Source: Bacteroidales bacterium (GTDB taxonomy: Bacteria; Bacteroidota; Bacteroidia; Bacteroidales; UBA932). From it: DNA of 13,929 nt. The stretch is from the NCBI GenBank assembly GCA_017548805.1, contig JAFYZE010000300.1:1-13929 (forward strand), written 5' to 3'. The notes below the pieces were generated by a model. It saw only the letters and a list, made by a program, of their open reading frames with translations, searched no databases and was not told where the DNA came from. This document shows positions 7,052-13,929 of this stretch, in pieces; positions within the stretch are counted from its first letter, which is position 1; every line of letters starts with the position of its first letter. The position numbers and the translations under genes are program-made.

Positions 7052-8746
7052 ATGAAAACCCAAAATTTGATGCTGAAAGCGCTTTGCGCACTTGCTGCCG
7101 CTGCAGCAGTGTCGATGGGTTGTACCGGGCTCGAGCCCTATTCCGTGGATGCTCCGAAGGATCTTGCTGACAAGATCGCCGAGTATCAGGCGGAGAAGCA
7201 GGCAGGCCAGTCGGACGACTACACCGAGATCACCATCACGACCGCCATCGCCGGTGCCGAGGACAACTCCACCGGTTGGTGGACTGAGTTCAGCCAGTAT
7301 TTCATTGTCCCTTCGGGCAAGAAGCTGGTGGTGGAGTTCGAGAACTTCGGTTCCCGAGCCAATAACTGGAACAACTGGAATGTCTGCGTCGCCACTCCTT
7401 ATGAAAGGGGTGCTGACGGTTACTCAGAGTATTTCGTCCTTCGTTCGGACTGGTACGGATGGGGCAACGCCGACTATGATGGAGCCCTGATCGAGTTCGA
7501 TTACGGCGGCCAGGATGTCAACTGGGACGAGTTCCGCGAGAAGATGCAGGGCGCATACGTGACTCTCAGTCTCGATCACGCCCGTGCCGGTTACGCTTTC
7601 CTCGAGGTCCAGAGCGTCGCGAAGGACGGTTTCACCATCACTGAGAAATACAACCAGAAAGTCTCTTCCACCGAGGATATCGAGGCTTTCCTGATCTGCG
7701 ATGGAAGCCATTTCAACATCAAGAAAGCTTATCTGGTACCTTCCGAAATCGCTGAGATCGCCGATGAGGATGCCGCTTCCATCGTAGTGACTGGCCTTCC
7801 CGTTGCCGTAGAGGTGGGCACTCCCGCCGAGGATATCCTCGCATCAGCAACAGCCACGGTTACTTTCGCAGACAATTCTTCCTCCGAGGTTTCCCTCGAG
7901 GATGTCAATTTCGCTATTGACGAGGCTTTTACCGCTACTACCGGGAAGAAGACCCTCGTTTATTCATACAGCAAGACCAAGCAGGGCAACTTCGGCAAGT
8001 CCGTTGCCGGATATGCTCAGATAGAGGTCACCAACCCCGTCGCTTCCCTCGAAGTCACCAAGGCTCCCGTCCTTACTACCTATTATGTATTTGACCAGCC
8101 CGTGAACTTCTATTCCGAGGGCATCGAGGTCACCGCTACCTATGCCGACGGTACTACCGGCATCATGGACAACGCCAGCCTCACCTTCGGCCAGGTACAG
8201 CCCGTGGCAGGCACCCAGGGAGTAGAGGTCTCTTATTCAACCGGAGGAAAGACTATCACCACTACTTGTGAAGTGACCGGCATCCAGGGTACAGCTTCCG
8301 TAGGACTTGCAGACTTTACCAACGGTTGGTGGACATCCTTCTCCGAGGATGCGGTCGTTCCCGCAGGAGAGAGCAAGGTCTTCAAGATGCAGCTCTATTC
8401 CGACAACCTCGGCAACTGGCACAGCCCGTGCGTGATCATGCGCCGCGCCGATCTCTCCGAGTACTGTGTCGTCCGTATGGACAACTTCGGTTGGGGAGAT
8501 GACAATTATGCAGGTGTAGTGGCCGAAAGCAACTGGAACTGGGATGTATTCCAGAACAGCCAGAACATGTCGATGGTCACCATTACCGTTACCAACAACG
8601 GAGACGGCACAGCCGAGATCCTTTACAACGTCACCTATCCCAACGGCGAGGAGCACTTCCAGAAGTATTCCAACATCATCGTCGACAGCGCTGACCTCCA
8701 GACGGCCCTCGTGACCGAGGAGTCCTATCTTGTACTCTTCGACTAA
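7052..8746 (+). CDS. Large lipoprotein with duplicated aromatic-rich domain, putative surface glycan-binding protein
   Basis: I do not recognise the family. The 564-residue protein starts with a lipoprotein signal, lipobox SMGC with acylated Cys24, so it is anchored in the outer membrane. Four parts can be seen. Domain A (about 62-232) and domain D (about 420-564) are related: both begin GWWT-x-FS, go on with a VP-x-G turn, an NW pair, then EY-x-V-x-R-x-D and GWG-x-x-x-Y or GWG-x-D-x-Y, and an NWD-x-F motif. Between them lie two Ig-like modules (about 242-329 and 330-411); the second, with GIEVTATYADGT, looks like the Big_3 type. The many exposed-looking Trp and Tyr residues suggest sugar binding. 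It lies 11 bases before susC and is probably co-transcribed; the usual place for such proteins is after susD. Its codon use is strongly biased, like SusC and SusD, which suggests high expression. Function is inferred from context and composition only. Confidence 0.85.
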   Translation: MKTQNLMLKALCALAAAAAVSMGCTGLEPYSVDAPKDLADKIAEYQAEKQAGQSDDYTEITITTAIAGAEDNSTGWWTEFSQYFIVPSGKKLVVEFENFGSRANNWNNWNVCVATPYERGADGYSEYFVLRSDWYGWGNADYDGALIEFDYGGQDVNWDEFREKMQGAYVTLSLDHARAGYAFLEVQSVAKDGFTITEKYNQKVSSTEDIEAFLICDGSHFNIKKAYLVPSEIAEIADEDAASIVVTGLPVAVEVGTPAEDILASATATVTFADNSSSEVSLEDVNFAIDEAFTATTGKKTLVYSYSKTKQGNFGKSVAGYAQIEVTNPVASLEVTKAPVLTTYYVFDQPVNFYSEGIEVTATYADGTTGIMDNASLTFGQVQPVAGTQGVEVSYSTGGKTITTTCEVTGIQGTASVGLADFTNGWWTSFSEDAVVPAGESKVFKMQLYSDNLGNWHSPCVIMRRADLSEYCVVRMDNFGWGDDNYAGVVAESNWNWDVFQNSQNMSMVTITVTNNGDGTAEILYNVTYPNGEEHFQKYSNIIVDSADLQTALVTEESYLVLFD

Positions 8747-8757
8747 TCTAAAGACCA

Positions 8758-11700
8758 ATGAATATGAAACATATACTTTCTACCTTAGCACTCTGCGGCA
8801 TCCTGGCCCTGACTCCTGCCATCCTCGGCGGTCAGACAGGCTTCACCGCCCAGGCGCAGGATAATGTGACTGTCAGTGGTACCGTCGTGGACGAGACCGG
8901 CGAGCCTATGCTGGGTGCCGGCGTCGTAGTGAAGGGCACCACAACCGGTACTACCGTCGATCTGGACGGTAATTTCTCCCTGAATGTCCCCGTGGGTTCC
9001 GTCCTCCAGATAATCTCTGTCGGTTATACGACTGTGGAGATGACCGTTGACAAGGCCGGAAACCTCGGTACCATCACCATGCAGACCGAAACGACCCTCC
9101 TCGACCAGGTGGTCGTCATCGGTTACGGTTCCCAGAAGAAGGTTGACCTGACCGGTTCCGTCGCCATCGTCGATGCCGACGAGATGAAGAAGGTCTCCCA
9201 TTCCAATATTTCCTCGATGCTCGAGGGAAAGGTCGCCGGTGTGCAGATTACCTCTGACGGTCAGCCTGGTGCTGACCCTGCAGTCCGCATCCGCGGTCTG
9301 GGCAGCTTCGGCAGCACCGCTCCTCTTTACGTCATCGACGGTGTCCCTATGGGAACCACCATCCGCGACTTCTCTCCGAACGATATCGAGACCATCCAGG
9401 TCCTCAAGGATGCTTCCGCAGCCGCCATCTACGGCTCGCGTGCAGCTAACGGCGTCGTGATCATCACCACCAAGGGCGGCAAGAAGAACCAGCCCGTGAG
9501 GGTCGACTATACAGGCTATGCCGGTATCGACAAGATCCGCAAGAACGTCTATGAGGTCATGGATGCCGAGCAGTACGGCAAGTTCGTCCGCATGGCTTTC
9601 GACAACAGCGGCCTTGCCGTTCCTGCCGGATATGATCCGTCCAGCGAAAAGTACGTCAACCCCGCACAGGTCGATACCGATTGGTTCGACGAGATGTTCA
9701 AGACCGGTATCCGCCAGAACCACAACGTCAACTTCTCCGGTGGCGGTGAGAACAATACCTACAATATCGCCCTCGACTATTTCAGCCAGCGCGGTACCAT
9801 GGTGGGTGCAGGTCCCAACTACGACCGTTTCACCACCCGTATCAACAACACCCTGGATGTCAAGTTCCTGAAGTTCCGCACGGGTATCGTCTATTCGCAC
9901 AGCTCCCAGGACAGCATGTCCCTGTCGAATGCCAACGAGTATGTGCAGGGTCTCTACGGCACCCAGTACCCGGTGATGGCATCCGCCCTGCTGATGCCCC
10001 CGAGCATCAAGGCCTACGATCCCGACACATGGTTCCTTGACCGCGTCGTTTCCGCTGCCTCCGAGTACAACTACGATTCATGGGGCTTCGGTACTTACTA
10101 CGATGATGTCCACGGTGACATCCGTATGACCAACCCGCTGCTGTACAACAATCTCCTCGAACGCAACACACTTGTTGACCGCATCGTGACCACCGGCTCC
10201 GCCACCGCGGACCTCCTTGACATAGTTGGCCTCAAGAACGAGAACCACAAGTTCGAGTACAACCTCAACCTCTCCTACAGCCGCACCTTCGCCAAGGACT
10301 TCACTTTCGTGCCTTCCTTCATCCAGAGTACGACCAACTACCTGTCCAAGAGCAACGAGCGCCTCAGCGAGGGCTACCGCAGCTTCAGCGACTTCCTCGT
10401 GGAGAACTACCTCACCTATGACGGAAAGTTCGGCCTCCATCATCTTAACACCGTGGCCGGTATGACTTTCGAGCGCGAGCTCTACCATACCCTCTCCGGA
10501 TGGGGCAACAACCTTCCCGAACCTTATTACCTCCAGGTCGGCAACGCCGCCGAGCGCGATGCCTCTTCCTATGAGAGCGAGCATGTGCTGGCTTCCTACA
10601 TCGGCCGTCTGACCTACGACTATGACGGACGCTACCTCCTGCAGGCCACTGTCCGTCGTGACGGTTCCAGCCGTCTGTCCTCCGCCGACCGTTGGGACTG
10701 GTTCCCTTCGTTCTCCGCAGGATGGCGCATCGACAAGGAGCCTTTCTTCCAGGTCGATCCCAACCTCGTGAGCCTGTTCAAGCTGCGCGCCAGCTACGGT
10801 ATCCTCGGTAACGAGAACATCGGTGAATACCAGTACATGGACACCATGGCCCGTGGAAACTACACCTACAGCTTCGGCGGCAACAAGGTTACCGGTTCCT
10901 CCATCTCCAACTATGTCAATACCGCCATCCATTGGGAGAAGAAGAAGACCCTGGACATCGGTCTCGACTATGCTATGTTCGGTGGAGCCCTCGAGTTCAA
11001 CGTCGATTACTACAACGCACTCTCCGAGGACCTGCTCTACAGCGTGCCCGTTCCTGCCGAGGCAGGCGCCACCAATGAGAGCGTGACCATGAATGCCGCT
11101 TCGATGCGCAATACCGGTCTGGAACTCTCCGCCGCTTACCGCAACTACCAGAACGAGTTCAAGTACGAGTTCTCCGGCAACGTTACCCTTCCCAAGAACA
11201 CCGTCGTGTCCCTCGGACCTTCCGGCGAAGCCCGCAACGACGCCTTCACCCGTACCGAGCTCGGAGCAGAGGTGGGACGTTTCTACGGCTATGTGTATGA
11301 GGGTATCTTCCAGAACCAGGAGCAGATCGACAACCGCGTGAACGAGAAGGGCAACCGCGTGATCCAGAACGGTGCACAGCCTGGTGACGTAGCTTACAAG
11401 GACATCAACAACGATGGTCAGGTCACTGCCGACGACCAGGACTTCATCGGCAGCGGCATGCCCAAGGTGCAGTTCGGTCTCAGCGCCCGCTTCGAGTACA
11501 AGGGCTTCGACCTGAGCATCTCCACCTTCGGAGCCGCGGGATACCAGCTCCTCGACTTCGTCGACATGACCCTGCGCAGCTCCTACGGAATGACCAACCG
11601 CAGCGTCGACCTGATGAATGCCTGGACCGTGGACAACCCGAGCACTACCGTGCCCCGTGTCTACTACAAGTCCACCGGTACCATCACCAACGATATGTTC

Positions 11701-11961
11701 AGTTCCCGTTACCTTCAGAACGGTGCTTACTGGAAGATCGCCAACGTTGAGTTCGGATACAACCTTCCCGAGGGAATCTTCGGTGAGAACGGTTTCGTCC
11801 GCAGCGCCCGCATCTATGTGTCCGGCCAGAACCTCTATACCCTCAGCAAGTACAGGGGATACAACATCGACTTCGCCGGCGGCGCATTTACCCCCGGTTA
11901 CAACTATTGCTCCTACCCGGCCCCGGTCACGGGAATGCTTGGTGTGAAACTCTCATTCTAA
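8758..11961 (+). CDS. susC-like: SusC/RagA-type TonB-dependent outer-membrane transporter
   Basis: Imports glycan oligosaccharides across the outer membrane using TonB energy, in a complex with the SusD protein. It has 1067 residues. A signal peptide covers about 1-34 (MNMKHILSTLALCGILA, ending AQAQ). Next come a CarboxypepD_reg-like domain (about 39-112, GTVVDETGEPMLGAGVVVKG), the conserved VVIGYGSQKKVDLTGSV stretch (about 119-136), a plug domain (to about 235, with VRIRGLGSFG, APLYVIDGVP and AAIYGSRAANGVVIITTKG), and a long beta barrel ending in the terminal aromatic of GVKLSF. KDINNDGQVTADDQDFIGSG near residue 881-900 is the Asp-rich loop common in this family. There is no STN domain at the N-terminus, so sigma/anti-sigma control is unlikely, in keeping with the AraC-type regulator nearby. 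A second in-frame ATG two codons in could be the true start. It follows the lipoprotein by 11 bases and precedes SusD by 15. Confidence 0.96.
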   Translation: MNMKHILSTLALCGILALTPAILGGQTGFTAQAQDNVTVSGTVVDETGEPMLGAGVVVKGTTTGTTVDLDGNFSLNVPVGSVLQIISVGYTTVEMTVDKAGNLGTITMQTETTLLDQVVVIGYGSQKKVDLTGSVAIVDADEMKKVSHSNISSMLEGKVAGVQITSDGQPGADPAVRIRGLGSFGSTAPLYVIDGVPMGTTIRDFSPNDIETIQVLKDASAAAIYGSRAANGVVIITTKGGKKNQPVRVDYTGYAGIDKIRKNVYEVMDAEQYGKFVRMAFDNSGLAVPAGYDPSSEKYVNPAQVDTDWFDEMFKTGIRQNHNVNFSGGGENNTYNIALDYFSQRGTMVGAGPNYDRFTTRINNTLDVKFLKFRTGIVYSHSSQDSMSLSNANEYVQGLYGTQYPVMASALLMPPSIKAYDPDTWFLDRVVSAASEYNYDSWGFGTYYDDVHGDIRMTNPLLYNNLLERNTLVDRIVTTGSATADLLDIVGLKNENHKFEYNLNLSYSRTFAKDFTFVPSFIQSTTNYLSKSNERLSEGYRSFSDFLVENYLTYDGKFGLHHLNTVAGMTFERELYHTLSGWGNNLPEPYYLQVGNAAERDASSYESEHVLASYIGRLTYDYDGRYLLQATVRRDGSSRLSSADRWDWFPSFSAGWRIDKEPFFQVDPNLVSLFKLRASYGILGNENIGEYQYMDTMARGNYTYSFGGNKVTGSSISNYVNTAIHWEKKKTLDIGLDYAMFGGALEFNVDYYNALSEDLLYSVPVPAEAGATNESVTMNAASMRNTGLELSAAYRNYQNEFKYEFSGNVTLPKNTVVSLGPSGEARNDAFTRTELGAEVGRFYGYVYEGIFQNQEQIDNRVNEKGNRVIQNGAQPGDVAYKDINNDGQVTADDQDFIGSGMPKVQFGLSARFEYKGFDLSISTFGAAGYQLLDFVDMTLRSSYGMTNRSVDLMNAWTVDNPSTTVPRVYYKSTGTITNDMFSSRYLQNGAYWKIANVEFGYNLPEGIFGENGFVRSARIYVSGQNLYTLSKYRGYNIDFAGGAFTPGYNYCSYPAPVTGMLGVKLSF

Positions 11962-11976
11962 GGTGTCAAACTCAAA

Positions 11977-13764
11977 ATGAACAATAATATGAAAAAGACA
12001 ATATACGTTCTGGCTGCCTTTGCGGTAATCGCTTCCATGGCTTCCTGTGAGTCTGCCCTGGATGTGAAGAATGTCAACAACCAGACGACCTATGACTTCG
12101 GTCAGACCGAGTCCGACCTTCAGGAGGCGCTTGTAGCCTGCTACAACCGCATCCGCCTGGAAGGTACCTTCGCCCGCGTCGGTTACACGCTTGACGCAGT
12201 CCGCGGCGATGAGGTGTGGAACGCCTCCCAGCAGTGGTATCTCCCTTATGACAATCTCAATTCCTCCGGCCAGATCGATATCGGCGACCAGTGGCCTTGG
12301 CGTGACAACTTCCATGTGGTGAACCGCTGCAACCTCGTCATCTCGAAGATCGTTGACAACAATATGAGCGGCAGGAACATCGACCGGATCAAGGGCCAGG
12401 CCCTTTTCCTCCGTTCGCTGGCATACTACACCCTTGCCACATACTATCAGGAGGTTCCTCTATTCACCGATTATTCCCAGTATTCGTCCATCGAGTCCAT
12501 GTACGCCGAGAACGTCCCGCAAGATATTGTCCTCGACCAGATCGAGGGAGACCTCCTGGATGCCATGTCGCTGCTCCCGAGCCGCGATGAAGGCGGCGAG
12601 TGGGCCAAGGGCCGCGCCACCAGCGGTGCGGCGGCCGGCTACTACGCCCGTGTTCTGATGTTCCGCCATAAGTATACCGAGGCCCTCGCTGTCCTCAAGG
12701 ACATCATCAACGGCAAGTACGGACATTACGAGCTCATGGCTGACTACGGTGATAATTTCCGTGAAGGAGCAGCCTATGAGAACAACGCCGAGAGCCTCTT
12801 CGAGGTCCAGTTCCTGGACTACGGCATGGGCGGCTCCGACGAGGAGTGGACCCCTGTCAACATCAGCTCCAACGCCACCCAGGGCCATGCGGTCGAGTCC
12901 AACTATGCTCCGCAGCCTCTCGGCAGCTGGGGTGACCTCGCTGCTTCTCCCTGGCTGTACAACCTGTTCAAGGCCGAGCGTTGCACCGACGGGACCCTCG
13001 ACCCGAGGCTCTATTGGACCATCCTGAGCTATGAGCCTGAGTACAGTTCCTACACCGGAGCCAAGACTGCCGCCTATCCTGGCGGTGATCCTCGAAGCAA
13101 CGTCGTGTACCAGCAGGAGATCTCCGCAACCCCTCGTTGCAACAACACTCAGGGCGGCCTTTCCATCGCGAAGTTCACAAATGCCCGCAACAATATCTAC
13201 CAGAGCATTACCACTGGTCTGCACTGCGGCATCAACCTCCGCCTGATGCGCTACAGCGATGTCCTTCTGCGTGCAGCGGAGTGCGAGAACGAGGTCAACG
13301 GTCCTACCCAGCAGGCTATCGACTGGATCAACCAGGTCCGCAACCGCGCCGGTCTCGCCGGCCTGAACCTTGCCGATTTCAATTCCGCCGACAAGCTCTT
13401 CGAGCAGATCGCCAACGTCGAGCGTCCGAAGGAGTTCGGTTGCGAGAACGGCCGTGGCATCGACCTCATCCGCTGGGGCTTCTTCTATGACAGCGGCCGC
13501 CTTGCCCAGATCAGCCAGCACAGCTGCTTCATGCTCGATACCGCCGAGGGCTCGTCTGTCTCCACCCAGGAGCTCACCACCGCTACCGCTTCAGACTACT
13601 CTTACAAGTACTTTACTGCCGGCCACGAGTATTTCCCTATCTTCCAGGGTATCCGTAATGCCAACAAGAGCATCCATGGCAACTCCGCCAATACCAATAC
13701 CGACAACAGCCAGGAGTGGCTCTCGAGGTACGGCAAGGTGCATCCGGTGGTGAACCTTAAGTAA
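11977..13764 (+). CDS. susD-like: SusD/RagB-family surface glycan-binding lipoprotein
   Basis: Forms the lid of the SusC channel and binds the incoming glycan at the cell surface. The 595-residue protein has a lipoprotein signal with lipobox MASC and lipidated Cys24 (counted from 11977; an in-frame ATG at 11989 gives MKKTIYVLAAFAV and may be the real start). Family marks include the helical repeat QALFLRSLAYYTLATYYQE (about 141-159), MRYSDVLLRAAECENEV followed by AIDWINQVRNRAGL (about 424-460), and the C-terminal ERPKEFGCENGRGIDLIRWG (482-501). The last corresponds to the usual ERRxEFxxEGxRxxDLxRW signature, here with Cys in place of the common Ala/Phe and Asn for His/Lys. Length is within the normal SusD range. 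It lies 15 bases after SusC and is surely co-transcribed. A strong stem-loop follows 26 bases after the stop. Confidence 0.96.
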   Translation: MNNNMKKTIYVLAAFAVIASMASCESALDVKNVNNQTTYDFGQTESDLQEALVACYNRIRLEGTFARVGYTLDAVRGDEVWNASQQWYLPYDNLNSSGQIDIGDQWPWRDNFHVVNRCNLVISKIVDNNMSGRNIDRIKGQALFLRSLAYYTLATYYQEVPLFTDYSQYSSIESMYAENVPQDIVLDQIEGDLLDAMSLLPSRDEGGEWAKGRATSGAAAGYYARVLMFRHKYTEALAVLKDIINGKYGHYELMADYGDNFREGAAYENNAESLFEVQFLDYGMGGSDEEWTPVNISSNATQGHAVESNYAPQPLGSWGDLAASPWLYNLFKAERCTDGTLDPRLYWTILSYEPEYSSYTGAKTAAYPGGDPRSNVVYQQEISATPRCNNTQGGLSIAKFTNARNNIYQSITTGLHCGINLRLMRYSDVLLRAAECENEVNGPTQQAIDWINQVRNRAGLAGLNLADFNSADKLFEQIANVERPKEFGCENGRGIDLIRWGFFYDSGRLAQISQHSCFMLDTAEGSSVSTQELTTATASDYSYKYFTAGHEYFPIFQGIRNANKSIHGNSANTNTDNSQEWLSRYGKVHPVVNLK

Positions 13765-13781
13765 GAATCCGTTCTTTTGAG

Positions 13782-13789
13782 TATATTTG
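13782..13789 (+). promoter_or_regulatory. Possible -7 promoter box before the last lipoprotein gene
   Basis: TATATTTG is an exact match to the Bacteroidetes TAnnTTTG box and lies 43 bases before the ATG at 13833. Transcription from it would begin inside the left arm of the stem-loop at 13791-13815. No convincing -33 element is seen. An AT-rich gap can give such an 8-base match by chance. Confidence 0.35.
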
Positions 13790-13790
13790 T

Positions 13791-13815
13791 GGAGATGGGG
13801 CGATTCCCCATCTCC
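13791..13815 (+). terminator. Stem-loop after susD
   Basis: GGAGATGGGG (13791-13800) and CCCCATCTCC (13806-13815) pair perfectly over 10 bp around the five-base loop CGATT, and a T-A pair extends the stem outward by one. The stem is GC-rich and very stable for its size. No T-run follows (the next bases are ATATTGATTG), so it may be a partial terminator, an mRNA 3'-end stabiliser, or a processing site that sets the SusCD level apart from the next gene. Confidence 0.55.
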
Positions 13816-13832
13816 ATATTGATTGAAGAAAT

Positions 13833-13929
13833 ATGAGTTTTTCCAGCAATATCCGTTATCTCCTCCTGGTGGCCGCTGCCGCCATGATCGCCGCTTGCGG
13901 CGATCCGGCCGCGCCTGAAGGCATCAATA
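13833..13929 (+). CDS. N-terminus of a lipoprotein (rest outside window)
   Basis: An open frame from the ATG at 13833 to the window edge gives 32 residues. It starts MSFSSNIRYLLLVAAAAMIA and has a lipobox IAAC with acylated Cys22, followed by GDPAAPEGIN. This is a good lipoprotein signal peptide, so an outer-membrane protein of the same locus is likely: a further glycan-binding protein or a surface glycosidase. Nothing of the mature domain is visible, so no function can be given. It is 68 bases after the SusD stop and lies behind a stem-loop. Confidence 0.75.
   Translation, partial: MSFSSNIRYLLLVAAAAMIAACGDPAAPEGIN

Noticed and set aside
8785..9900. A 371-codon open frame on the minus strand inside susC
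   Set aside because: It lies antisense to a clear SusC gene. Strong C-ending codon bias removes stop codons from the opposite strand, and the translated product is a low-complexity run of Val, Gly, Asp and His with no family motif.
12460..13521. A 353-codon open frame on the minus strand inside susD
   Set aside because: Same cause as in susC: mirror of a highly biased gene. The product has no recognisable domain and no start context.
1..13929. Search for CRISPR arrays, tRNA or rRNA genes, insertion sequences and attachment sites
   Set aside because: I saw no regularly spaced repeats, no tRNA-like cloverleaf, no transposase or integrase and no flanking direct repeats in the gaps.

Overview
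This window looks like a chromosomal stretch of a GC-rich member of the Bacteroidetes (order Bacteroidales most likely). The evidence is a SusC/SusD pair, a propeller-type regulator with an AraC-type output domain, lipoprotein signal peptides of the usual Bacteroidetes form, and several matches to the Bacteroidetes -7 promoter box TAnnTTTG. Third codon positions are strongly biased to C and G. The genus cannot be named from this alone.

Layout. 1-821 (minus): most of an EamA-type membrane transporter whose C-terminus leaves the window. 849-2816 (minus): a secreted GH51 alpha-L-arabinofuranosidase. 2817-2892: a short divergent promoter region with an 18-bp near-palindrome. 2893-5880 (plus): a 995-residue membrane sensor/transcription factor. 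5966-7015 (plus): a secreted GH43 endo-arabinanase. 7052-8746: a large lipoprotein with two related aromatic-rich end domains around two Ig-like domains. 8758-11961: a SusC-type TonB-dependent transporter. 11977-13764: a SusD-type glycan-binding lipoprotein. 13833 to the end: the first 32 codons of another lipoprotein. No gene-free gap exceeds 90 bases.

Together these genes form a compact polysaccharide utilization locus. The two recognisable enzymes (GH43 endo-1,5-alpha-L-arabinanase type and GH51 alpha-L-arabinofuranosidase) point to arabinan, for example the side chains of pectic rhamnogalacturonan I. The likely flow is: the lipoprotein and SusD capture the glycan at the cell surface, SusC imports oligosaccharides, GH43 and GH51 cut them to arabinose, and the membrane regulator senses a breakdown product and turns on the locus.

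The two points most worth following are the regulator and the lipoprotein. The regulator has the sensor half of a hybrid two-component system and an AraC DNA-binding end, but no histidine kinase or receiver domain between them. The lipoprotein lies before susC rather than after susD and has a domain layout I do not recognise.
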